A stretch of 64,000 bases of DNA from CBDESN01 sp965242495 (GTDB lineage: Bacteria; Pseudomonadota; Alphaproteobacteria; MPNO01), in assembly GCA_965242495.1 (NCBI GenBank), contig OZ251446.1:372001-436000 (forward strand), in the 5' to 3' direction. The position numbers were made by a program, and so were the translations under genes. Shown here in pieces: positions 7,548-14,260 of the stretch. Position 1 is the stretch's first letter; each line of letters starts with the position of its first letter. The notes beneath the pieces were generated by a model, which worked only from the letters and a program-made list of their open reading frames with translations, had not been told where the DNA came from and made no database searches.

Positions 7548-9126
7548 GAGCGTGTGAAGGAATCCTGGTGTTCGTTAGGGATAGGACCCTGCCGGTTCGG
7601 TGTGGCGGTCGTGCGGCGGCGGCGGGTTAGGGCGTTGCGTGGTGGGTTCGTCCGGCGCGGCGGCGGTCGTGCGCGGCGGCGGGTTTCAAGCCGCTCCCGG
7701 CATGGGTCGGGCAAGGGGCGGGGCGGCGGCAGGGCGGGTTGCGATGCTCATCCGGCCATACAGGCGAGCCGATGACCGCGCCACAGATTGTGCGCCAGAG
7801 CGTGCAGCAACGCCACCGCCCGCACCTTGGCAAGCCCGCGGACCACAAGGCGGCCCAATCCCCGTTGCTTGACGACGCCATTGACCCCCTCGACCCTCAT
7901 GCGACGACGATAGATCGTTTGCCCCGCCTCGCTCGCCATGCGCGCGCGCCAAGCCTGCAACACAACCGGTTCGCCGGCGCGCCCGCGTTCACGACGGCGC
8001 ACGCTCTCGGCTTTCGCCGCCTGTTTCACCGGAGCCGGCGGCGTGTAAACCTCCACCCCCTTCCCACCCAACGCCAGCACGTCCTTGCGCGCGCCATAGC
8101 GCGTATCCGCCAGCAAGCGCGCCGGGCGCGCGCCATAGCGCCGCTCGATCTGCTCAACCATCGAACCCGCCAAACCCGCGTCGTTGCGACGATCCGTCTC
8201 CTGGACCCCCACAATGACGTGACTATCGGTGCTCACCGCCAATTGGAGATTGTACCCCGCCCCCACACCGCCGTCGGCAAACCGCATCCGGCGCGCCTGC
8301 GCATCCGTCGTCGAGACCTTCGGCCCCGGCTTCTTCTTCTCCGCCTTCTTGTGCGTCCGAGACCGCCCCGCCTTCTCCGCGCGCAACGCCGCAAGCTGTT
8401 TCCGCGCCGCCGCAACCTTCTCCGCAAGCTCGCGTTCGGCCCGCGCCCGCGCCGCGCGAAGACGCCGCGACCCGGCCGCCGGATCGCTCGCCAACTCCGA
8501 CCTCAGCGCCGCAACCCGTTCCCGCGCCGCCGCCTCGTAGCCCGACAAGCCCCGCTCGCCGCGAAACGAACCCGAACCCGCGCTCGCTCGAACCTTCGTC
8601 CCGTCAACCGCCACCTCCTCCAAACTCACCATCCCCGACGCCACAAGCGCCGCCACCTGCTCGCTCAATAGACCATCCAGCACAACCCCATGCCCACCCC
8701 GGAAATCGCTCAGACCATGGTAGTTCACTCGCACACCACCACACAGCCACCGATACGCCATGTCACTCTCGCACAGATGCGCAAGACGACGCGCCGAACC
8801 CACTCCCTCCAACGTCGCGTACAGCCACAACGCCAACAAAACCGCAGGGTCCGCCGCAGGCCGACCCGAACCATGCTCACGAGAACCGATCCGCGCATAA
8901 AACGCGCTCAGATCCATGCCCGACACGAAACCCCAAACCACACGCGCCCGATGATCCGGCGCAAGCGTCCCATCCAAATCCACTACCCGCCACTCCAACT
9001 GATGACGATTCGGGCGCATGCAGCGAGCACCTCCCACAACCGACATAACAACCCTCCCACTCAAACCAACGAGCAAACACACAGAATCACGACCCATCCC
9101 AAACGCCAAGGGTTTCTTCACACGCT
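7548..9126 (-). mobile_element. IS1182-family insertion sequence
   Basis: About 1.58 kb. Both ends begin AGCGTGTGAAG when read inwards, with imperfect similarity continuing for about 30 bp, so these are terminal inverted repeats. Each end abuts a half copy of the genomic hairpin (ATTCCCGCTTTCG at 7535-7547 and its reverse complement at 9127-9139), giving a perfect inverted match of about 26 bp if the hairpin half is counted. A single intact transposase gene occupies most of it. The flanks are inverted rather than directly repeated, so a simple target duplication is not demonstrated. Confidence 0.8.
7748..9046 (-). CDS. IS1182 family transposase
   Basis: A 432-residue DDE transposase. The N-terminal DUF772-like region has LLALWLYATLEGVGSARRL and MAYRWLCGGVRVNYH, typical of IS1182/IS5-group enzymes. 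The first catalytic Asp is in EEVAVDGTKVRAS. A basic coiled region follows, then YNLQLAVSTDSHVIVG, a candidate second Asp in LLADTRYGARKD, and a C-terminal YRRRMRVEGVNGVVKQRGL with the likely catalytic Glu. It appears full length and active. The start at 9046 has GGGAGGG six bases upstream; an alternative ATG at 9019 (MRPNRHQLEW) also has GGGAGG. The open frame extending toward 10726 crosses the IS end and the tup genes and is a shadow. Confidence 0.9.
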   Translation of the reverse strand: MSVVGGARCMRPNRHQLEWRVVDLDGTLAPDHRARVVWGFVSGMDLSAFYARIGSREHGSGRPAADPAVLLALWLYATLEGVGSARRLAHLCESDMAYRWLCGGVRVNYHGLSDFRGGHGVVLDGLLSEQVAALVASGMVSLEEVAVDGTKVRASAGSGSFRGERGLSGYEAAARERVAALRSELASDPAAGSRRLRAARARAERELAEKVAAARKQLAALRAEKAGRSRTHKKAEKKKPGPKVSTTDAQARRMRFADGGVGAGYNLQLAVSTDSHVIVGVQETDRRNDAGLAGSMVEQIERRYGARPARLLADTRYGARKDVLALGGKGVEVYTPPAPVKQAAKAESVRRRERGRAGEPVVLQAWRARMASEAGQTIYRRRMRVEGVNGVVKQRGLGRLVVRGLAKVRAVALLHALAHNLWRGHRLACMAG

Positions 9127-9152
9127 CGAAAGCGGGAATCCATAGACGGCTC

Positions 9153-9257
9153 TCATGGATAATCGCGATTCTCAAACGGACTTTCAAACCATTGCCGCGG
9201 GCGCGACGCCGGGACGGCTCCCCGCGTAACGTGACGGGGCAGGCCGAAAACCTGCAT
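9153..9257 (-). CDS. Possible small ORF with strong ribosome-binding site
   Basis: A 34-residue frame starting MQVFGLPRHVTRGAVP. It is preceded on the minus strand by AAGGAGGA six bases from the ATG, a near-perfect Shine-Dalgarno, which is why it is listed. It resembles no family I can name and could be the 5' stub of a gene disrupted near the IS. Arginine/proline-rich composition is typical of noncoding GC-rich DNA, so confidence is low. Confidence 0.2.
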   Translation of the reverse strand: MQVFGLPRHVTRGAVPASRPRQWFESPFENRDYP

Positions 9258-9406
9258 GGGAGTCCTCCTTCCAGCCGTCTGTTCCGAACCAACGGCTCCG
9301 GAGACCCCCAACCCTCCTTCAAGCGCCCCGTCTCGCATGCATCCAAACCAGGACAGCCGTCCGGCGCGGACGAGACATGTCCGAAAACCGCTGTGTATCG
9401 ATGTCG

Positions 9407-9417
9407 TATACTGGTAT
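9407..9417 (+). promoter_or_regulatory. Candidate -10 and dyad upstream of tupB
   Basis: TATACT (9407-9412) fits a sigma-70 -10 box, but no good -35 lies 16-18 bp upstream. Overlapping it is the dyad ATAC-TG-GTAT (9408-9417), 31 bp before the tupB ATG. A weak promoter overlapped by an operator would fit oxyanion-responsive control, possibly by the regulator at 13343-14260. This is inference from position only. Confidence 0.25.
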
Positions 9418-9448
9418 TTTTTCCGCTCCAAGAGGAGAAAACGCACTT

Positions 9449-10156
9449 ATGGGAAGTTTCGGGTCCACCTTCGCGGACGCGATCGGGCTCGTCCTGTCGG
9501 GGGACCCCGACCTGCTCGAGATCATCGGCCTGTCGCTCCGCGTCACCCTGACGGCGGTCGCGCTGGCCTGCGCGATCGGTTTGCCGATCGGCGGGGTCGT
9601 CGGCGCGTTCCGCTTTCCCGGACGGACCGCATTCGCGGTCGTCCTCAACGCGCTGATGGGCCTGCCGCCGGTAGTGGTGGGGCTGGCCGTCTATCTGATG
9701 CTCTCGGCCGCGGGTCCGCTGGGACCGTTGAGCCTGCTCTACACCCCGACGGCGATGATCGTGGCCCAGACGGTCCTGGTGGCGCCGATCGTGGCCGCCC
9801 TGACCAGACAGGTCGTCGAGGATCTGCACCGGGAGTATGCCGAGCAGTTCGAGTCGCTCGGCATCGGCCCCGTCCACCGCGTCGCTGCGCTCGTCTGGGA
9901 CGCCCGCTACAGCCTGTTGACGGTGGCCCTCGCCGGCTTCGGCCGCGCGGTGGCGGAGGTCGGCGCCGTCATCATCGTCGGCGGCAACATCAACCACGTC
10001 ACCCGGGTGATGACGACGACGATCGCGCTCGAGACCTCCAAGGGGAATCTGGAGCTGGCGCTGGCTCTCGGGGCGGTGCTGCTGGTCCTGGCCCTGGTGG
10101 TGAACGGGGCGGTGATGGCGGTCCGCGCTTCCGCGGTGAGGGCGGCCTATGCCTGA
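9449..10156 (+). CDS. tupB: Tungstate ABC transporter permease TupB
   Basis: A 235-residue inner-membrane protein with about six spans and the permease coupling loop EYAEQFESLGIGPVHRV before the last two. SLRVTLTAVALACAIGLPIGG near the N-terminus, LMGLPPVVVGLAVYLMLS in the middle and EVGAVIIVGGNINHVTRVMTT near the C-terminus match TupB/WtpB-type permeases. The ATG at 9449 is chosen because AGAGGAGA lies 10 bases upstream; the frame opens earlier at 9377 without a ribosome-binding site. It overlaps tupC by 8 bp, so tupB-tupC-tupA is one operon. Imports tungstate (family knowledge), for tungsten or molybdenum enzymes. Confidence 0.9.
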   Translation: MGSFGSTFADAIGLVLSGDPDLLEIIGLSLRVTLTAVALACAIGLPIGGVVGAFRFPGRTAFAVVLNALMGLPPVVVGLAVYLMLSAAGPLGPLSLLYTPTAMIVAQTVLVAPIVAALTRQVVEDLHREYAEQFESLGIGPVHRVAALVWDARYSLLTVALAGFGRAVAEVGAVIIVGGNINHVTRVMTTTIALETSKGNLELALALGAVLLVLALVVNGAVMAVRASAVRAAYA

Positions 10157-10946
10157 GGCCGCGCCTCCCGCCGGGCCGGCGATGGAGACGCGCGGCCTCG
10201 TCTTCGAAGCCGGCGGCCGGCGGCTGATCGACGGCGTCGACCTCAGCATAGCCGCCGGCCGCCGGCTCGCCCTGATGGGCGCCAACGGAGCCGGCAAGAG
10301 CCTGCTCCTGCGGCTGCTGCACGGGCTGCTCAAGCCGACCGCGGGCGCGGTGTCCTGGCGCGGCCGGCCGCTCGACCGGGCGGCGCGCGACCGCCAGGCG
10401 ATGGTCTTCCAGCGTCCGGTGATGCTCCGCCGTTCGGCGCGGGCCAATCTGCGCTTCGCCCTGGCGCGGCGTTCGCTGGGGCGCGCGGAGCGTGCGGTCC
10501 GGGAAGCGGAGGCGCTGGAGCGCGCCCGCCTCGTCGACCTCGCGCGCCGCCCCGCGCGGGTGCTCTCCGGCGGCGAGCAGCAGCGGCTCGCGGTCGTCCG
10601 CGCGCTCGCTTGCGCCCCCGATCTATTGTTCCTCGACGAGCCGACGGCCAGCCTAGATCCGGCCTCCGCCGAGGCCGTCGAACGGTTGGTCGACGAAGCC
10701 CATGCGCGCGGCACGACCGTGGTCATGGCGACCCATGACCTGGGACAGGCGCGACGGCGCGCCGACGACGCGGCCTTCCTGCATCGCGGCCGGATCGCGG
10801 AGTTCGGCCCCGCCGCCCGCGTGCTCGCCGCGCCGCGCTCACCGGCGATGCGGGCCTGGCTCGAAGGCCGCCTCTATCTCGAACCGCCGCAAGGAGACCG
10901 ACCATGCCCGGACGAAGCCTGTTCGGCCTCGCCGCTGCGGCGCTGA
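10149..10946 (+). CDS. tupC: Tungstate ABC transporter ATP-binding protein TupC
   Basis: A 265-residue ABC ATPase. Walker A is GANGAGKS at residues 44-51, the Q-loop Gln is 88, the signature LSGGEQ is 139-144, Walker B LLFLDE is 159-164 and the H-loop His is 196. All catalytic elements are intact. No TOBE domain follows, as in TupC and unlike ModC. Its start overlaps tupB by 8 bp and its 3' end overlaps tupA by 43 bp. It powers TupB on the cytoplasmic face. Confidence 0.9.
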   Translation: MPEAAPPAGPAMETRGLVFEAGGRRLIDGVDLSIAAGRRLALMGANGAGKSLLLRLLHGLLKPTAGAVSWRGRPLDRAARDRQAMVFQRPVMLRRSARANLRFALARRSLGRAERAVREAEALERARLVDLARRPARVLSGGEQQRLAVVRALACAPDLLFLDEPTASLDPASAEAVERLVDEAHARGTTVVMATHDLGQARRRADDAAFLHRGRIAEFGPAARVLAAPRSPAMRAWLEGRLYLEPPQGDRPCPDEACSASPLRR

Positions 10947-11755
10947 TCGCCGCCGGCGCGGCCGGCCCCGTCTTGGCCGCCGACCGGTTCATCCTCGTCC
11001 AGTCCACAACGTCGATCCGCAATTCCGGCCTGTTCGATCACATTCTGCCGATCTTCACCCGCGGCGCCGGCATCGAGGTGCGGGTGGTCGCGGTCGGCAC
11101 CGGCCAGGCGATCCGGAACGCCCGCAAGGGCGACGGCGACGTGGTGTTGGTCCACGACCGGCGGGCGGAGGAGGCGTTCGTGGCCGAGGGGCACGGCCTC
11201 GCCCGCCACGACGTGATGTACAACGACTTCGTGATCCTGGGTCCGGCCGCCGATCCGGCCGGCGTTGCCGGCGGTCGCGACGCCGTGGCCGGTTTGGCGA
11301 AGATCGCGCGCGCCGGCGCGCCCTTCGTCTCGCGGGGCGACGATTCGGGCACCCACAAGGCCGAGCTGCGCCTGTGGGCGGCGGCCGGCATCGACGCCGG
11401 CGCGGCTTCGGGCGGTTGGTATCGGGAGACCGGCGCCGGCATGGGCGCGACGCTCAACGCCGGCGTCGGCATGGGGGCCTACGTGATGGCCGACCGGGCG
11501 AGTTGGATCGCCTTCGGCAACAAGGGCGGGCATCGGGTCCTGGTCGAGGGCGATCCGAGGCTGTTCAACCAGTATGGGGTGATCCCGGTGAACCCGGCCC
11601 GGCATCCGGGCGTCAAGGCGGCGCTCGCCCGGCGGTTCGTGACGTGGCTGCTGTCGGCGGAAGGGCAGGCGGCCATCGCCGGCTACCGGATCGACGGCAG
11701 ACAGCTCTTCTTCCCCAACGCCGGCGCGGATCGGGACCGGAGGCGAGCGCCATGA
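10904..11755 (+). CDS. tupA: Tungstate-binding periplasmic protein TupA (copy 1)
   Basis: A 283-residue solute-binding protein with a signal peptide ending near Ala25 (GPVLA|ADRF). The mature N-terminus has QSTTSIRNSGL; the TTS loop followed by NSGL is the oxyanion-binding signature of TupA. A second ligand loop is SRGDDSGTHKAELRLW. The ATG follows AAGGAGACCG. Bases 10911-11724 are duplicated at 11980-12793. Beyond the duplicated part this copy ends with an odd basic tail (GADRDRRRAP), probably from the duplication junction. Delivers tungstate to TupBC. Confidence 0.92.
   Translation: MPGRSLFGLAAAALIAAGAAGPVLAADRFILVQSTTSIRNSGLFDHILPIFTRGAGIEVRVVAVGTGQAIRNARKGDGDVVLVHDRRAEEAFVAEGHGLARHDVMYNDFVILGPAADPAGVAGGRDAVAGLAKIARAGAPFVSRGDDSGTHKAELRLWAAAGIDAGAASGGWYRETGAGMGATLNAGVGMGAYVMADRASWIAFGNKGGHRVLVEGDPRLFNQYGVIPVNPARHPGVKAALARRFVTWLLSAEGQAAIAGYRIDGRQLFFPNAGADRDRRRAP
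10911..11724 (+). repeat. 814-bp direct repeat, unit 1 (tupA)
   Basis: Unit 1 matches unit 2 (11980-12793) at an exact offset of 1069 bp with no gap. By eye I count about seven base differences, three of them consecutive (ACA versus GGC, codon 35). The repeat covers almost the whole mature tupA gene but not its start codon or Shine-Dalgarno. Confidence 0.92.
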
Positions 11756-11925
11756 CCACGGCGGAAGAGACGTCCGGACTCGCGGGGTTGACCGTGACCT
11801 GCCGCCGCTCCGGATCGACGACCAGATCCATGTCTTCCATGGGGGTCGCGCCCAACAGGACGTTCTCGCCCGGGACCGGCGCGCCGGCGAAGCACGGCCG
11901 GTTGCCGACGTGGGAACGATAGGGC
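11751..11925 (-). pseudogene. C-terminal remnant of a clan AA (retropepsin-like) aspartic protease
   Basis: Between the two tupA copies the minus strand encodes VPGENVLLGATPMEDMDLVV followed by DPERRQVTVNPASPD. This is the conserved C-terminal block of small bacterial clan AA aspartic proteases (the LLG-x-PMEDMDLVVDP pattern). The catalytic DTGA half is absent, no start codon is available, and the frame runs on into antisense tupA instead of stopping. It appears to be filler DNA captured at the duplication joint. Confidence 0.6.
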
Positions 11926-11972
11926 GCCGCCGCAGCGGACGTCGAGGCGGGGCCGCCGCGACGCCATGGGGC

Positions 11973-12803
11973 GTGTTTCGACGAAGCCTGTTCGGCCTCG
12001 CCGCTGCGGCGCTGATCGCCGCCGGCGCGGCCGGCCCCGTCTTCGCCGCCGACCGGTTCATCCTCGTCCAGTCCGGCACGTCGATCCGCAATTCCGGCCT
12101 GTTCGATCACATTCTGCCGATCTTCACCCGCGGCGCCGGCATCGAGGTGCGGGTGGTCGCGGTCGGCACCGGCCAGGCGATCCGGAACGCCCGCAAGGGC
12201 GACGGCGACGTGGTGCTGGTCCACGACCGGCGGGCGGAGGAGGCGTTCGTAGCCGAGGGGCACGGCCTCGCCCGCCACGACGTGATGTACAACGACTTCG
12301 TGATCCTGGGTCCGGCCGCCGATCCGGCCGGCGTTGCCGGCGGTCGCGACGCCGTGGCCGGTTTGGCGAAGATCGCGCGCGCCGGCGCGCCCTTCGTCTC
12401 GCGGGGCGACGATTCGGGCACCCACAAGGCCGAGCTGCGCCTGTGGGCGGCGGCCGGCATCGACGCCGGCGCGGCTTCGGGCGGTTGGTATCGGGAGACC
12501 GGCGCCGGCATGGGCGCGACGCTCAACGCCGGCGTCGGCATGGGGGCCTACGTGATGGCCGACCGGGCGAGTTGGATCGCCTTCGGCAACAAGGGCGGGC
12601 ATCGGGTCCTGGTCGAGGGCGATCCGAGGCTGTTCAACCAGTATGGGGTGATCCCGGTGAACCCGGCCCGGCATCCGGGCGTCAAGGCGGCGCTCGCCCG
12701 GCGGTTCGTGACGTGGCTGCTGTCGGCGGAAGGGCAGGCGGCCATCGCCGGCTACCGGATCGACGGCAGGCAGCTCTTCTTCCCCAACGCCGGGGGAAGG
12801 TAG
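11973..12803 (+). CDS. tupA: TupA paralogue (copy 2), variant ligand loop
   Basis: A 276-residue near-copy of TupA, identical except for a few residues. Using the GTG at 11973 it starts MFRRSLFGLAAAALIAAGAA, a normal signal peptide, and ends ...FFPNAGGR without the basic tail of copy 1. The frame also opens at a GTG at 11910. Neither start has a clear Shine-Dalgarno, because the duplicated unit lacks the original one. The key difference is codon 35: TTS in the oxyanion loop is GTS here (SGTS at 34-37). It may be silent, or a binding protein with altered affinity feeding the same TupBC. Confidence 0.7.
   Translation: MFRRSLFGLAAAALIAAGAAGPVFAADRFILVQSGTSIRNSGLFDHILPIFTRGAGIEVRVVAVGTGQAIRNARKGDGDVVLVHDRRAEEAFVAEGHGLARHDVMYNDFVILGPAADPAGVAGGRDAVAGLAKIARAGAPFVSRGDDSGTHKAELRLWAAAGIDAGAASGGWYRETGAGMGATLNAGVGMGAYVMADRASWIAFGNKGGHRVLVEGDPRLFNQYGVIPVNPARHPGVKAALARRFVTWLLSAEGQAAIAGYRIDGRQLFFPNAGGR
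11980..12793 (+). repeat. 814-bp direct repeat, unit 2 (tupA copy)
   Basis: Partner of 10911-11724. The left junction changes from GCGTGTTTC into the shared GACGAAGCCTG; the right junction changes after AACGCCGG. The 255-bp spacer between units holds the protease remnant. Confidence 0.92.
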
Positions 12804-13342
12804 CCCGCACCGGTCGGCGTTTTCCTGGAGAAGAAATACAACCTTTGAGTGCATAAGGCCCGCCGCGGAATCCTCCCTGGACCGGCGCGCTTCGCCATGC
12901 CGACCGGAGGGCGGGCGGCGGCGGAGGCGGTCTCGGCGGCGAAAAAAATCGTGTTTCGTTGTATTTCAATGTGTTACGCTGAAAAAACAGCGAAAAAGCA
13001 GGACGAAAACCGGTCAGAAGCAAGGCGAAAGCAGAAGAAGAGCAGGGTGTATCCGCATCCCGAAACCGCCTGCCGGCGGGCGACGACGCCCGTCCCGCCC
13101 CGCATTTCCCGGATGCGGACCGGCGCGGGAAAGAAGCCGAAGCCGCAGCCAATTCGTCATAGGAAACACAATCTTAGATTGCAGAAGTCCGGCGACCGGC
13201 ATCTTCGGTTCGGGCGACGGAAAACCCCGCGGTCGGGTCGCCGCGGGGCTCCGTTCGCTTTTGTCACTTGCATCGTACTGTAGCGCATTAACTTCGCCGT
13301 GTCAAGCGGAAAATTCCGCTATCCCGGAGTCGCGGGGCGGGC
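12804..13342. other. Gene-free region with local A/T-rich stretch and hairpins
   Basis: No convincing gene. It holds a 10-bp inverted pair GAAATACAAC (12833-12842) and GTTGTATTTC (12958-12967), an A-loop hairpin CGCTG-A6-CAGCG (12977-12992) and the terminator-like hairpin at 13225-13248. The stretch 12941-13040 is markedly richer in A/T than its surroundings. Confidence 0.5.
13221..13248 (-). terminator. Rho-independent terminator of the 15855-13343 operon
   Basis: Stem CCCCGCGG/CCGCGGGG (13225-13232 and 13241-13248) with an 8-base loop. Read on the minus strand it is followed by TTTT (13224-13221). It lies about 95 bp past the stop of the regulator gene, the last gene of the minus-strand pair. 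Confidence 0.6.
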
Positions 13343-14260
13343 TCATGGCGACAGCCAGCGCACCGCCCCCGTCTCCGCGAGGTCGTAGCCGCCCAGATTC
13401 GATGCGCGCTCGCGGAACGCCGGCGTGCGCGCGAAGGCGAACAGGCGCTGGAGCGGTTCGGTGAAGTAGGCTCGGCGGTCCGCCAGGAGATCGAAACGCT
13501 CCGCCGCGAGGGGCAGGAAGTCGAGGCGGAACTGCCGCGCCATCGCCTCCAGACCCAGGGCGGCCTCGGCCGCTCCCGACGCGACCGCGGCGGCCATGTC
13601 GGTCTCGGTCCGCGCGACGCCGCCGGCGGCGTCGAAATCCGTCGGATCGAGCCCTTCCGCTTCCGCCAGCCGGTCGAACAGCGCCCGGCCGCCGGCGCCC
13701 GGCTGCCGCAGCGCCACGCGCCGTCCGGCGAGATCGGCGACGCCGCCGACCGTATCCGCGGCCGCGGCGCCCAGGATCAGCCCTTGCGTCCGCGCCGCCC
13801 AGGCGATCAGCACGCAGCCGGAGAGGTCTCGCGACGCGACCGTCGCGACGTTCCAGCCGTCGGCCTCCGGGACGTGCAGCCCGCAAAGGGCCGCCTCGCC
13901 GCGCGAGAACCGGGCGAGGCCGTCCATGCTGCCGTCCACCAGCGACGCCAGCCCGCAGCCCGATTCCCGGATCGCCCAGTCGAGCAGCGGGTCGTGGGAT
14001 CCGGCGGCAACCGCCGGGCGGGGGCTTGGCTCGGGATCGGCCGCTCCTTCCATCCAGGCGGCGATTTCGGCCCTCGGGAACAGGAGCTTGCCGGTGACGC
14101 GCCGATGCGGGATCTCGCCCGCCGCGGCGAGGCGGTACACCTTGCGCTCCTTCACGCGCAGCAGGCCCGCCACCTCGCGCGTGGTCAGGAATTGCGGCGG
14201 CCCGCCGGGCGGCGCGTCGGGCGCGTCCGGGCCCGCGCCTGCGCCTTCGCGTCCGGTCAT
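13343..14260 (-). CDS. Excisionase-type HTH regulator with periplasmic-binding-protein-like ligand domain
   Basis: A 305-residue protein. Residues 22-72 are an excisionase/MerR-like winged helix (FLTTREVAGLLRVKERKVYR, then GKLLFPRAEIAAWM). Residues 90-300 resemble a cytoplasmic periplasmic-binding-protein-type domain (GSMDGLARFSRGEAALCG, GRRVALRQPGAGGRALFD). This architecture is common in regulators of molybdate/tungstate uptake and other oxyanion systems, and the gene sits 0.5 kb from tupBCA, so it may sense tungstate or molybdate. Its ATG overlaps the CoA-ligase stop by 4 bp, so it is cotranscribed with that gene, which equally allows an aromatic-acid or acyl-CoA ligand. Confidence 0.75.
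   Translation of the reverse strand: MTGREGAGAGPDAPDAPPGGPPQFLTTREVAGLLRVKERKVYRLAAAGEIPHRRVTGKLLFPRAEIAAWMEGAADPEPSPRPAVAAGSHDPLLDWAIRESGCGLASLVDGSMDGLARFSRGEAALCGLHVPEADGWNVATVASRDLSGCVLIAWAARTQGLILGAAAADTVGGVADLAGRRVALRQPGAGGRALFDRLAEAEGLDPTDFDAAGGVARTETDMAAAVASGAAEAALGLEAMARQFRLDFLPLAAERFDLLADRRAYFTEPLQRLFAFARTPAFRERASNLGGYDLAETGAVRWLSP

Larger units (their letters stand above)
9140..9448. other. Leader region between IS and tupB
   Basis: This 309-bp stretch separates the insertion sequence from tupB. It holds a 34-codon minus-strand ORF (listed separately), a possible -10/dyad at 9407-9417 and the tupB Shine-Dalgarno. I compared it with the molybdenum-cofactor riboswitch layout and found no convincing match. 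Confidence 0.5.

Noticed and set aside
7535..9139. Six-base target duplication (CTTTCG) of the IS
   Set aside because: The left flank reads CTTTCG and the right CGAAAG: inverted, not direct, so it is better explained as hairpin arms or extended inverted repeats.
9160..9300. Possible molybdenum-cofactor riboswitch upstream of tupB
   Set aside because: No arrangement of the conserved core with paired stems could be found by eye, and the stretch precedes a transporter, not cofactor synthesis. A covariance-model search would settle it.
9047..10726. Upstream extension of the transposase frame across tupB and tupC, suggesting a giant fusion
   Set aside because: The extension crosses the IS terminal repeat and lies antisense to conserved transporter genes; a ribosome-binding site and typical transposase start are at 9046.
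12831..12967. Inverted pair GAAATACAAC/GTTGTATTTC as an IS or operator
   Set aside because: Only 10 bp, over 100 bp apart, with no transposase remnant between; could be chance in a locally A/T-rich stretch.
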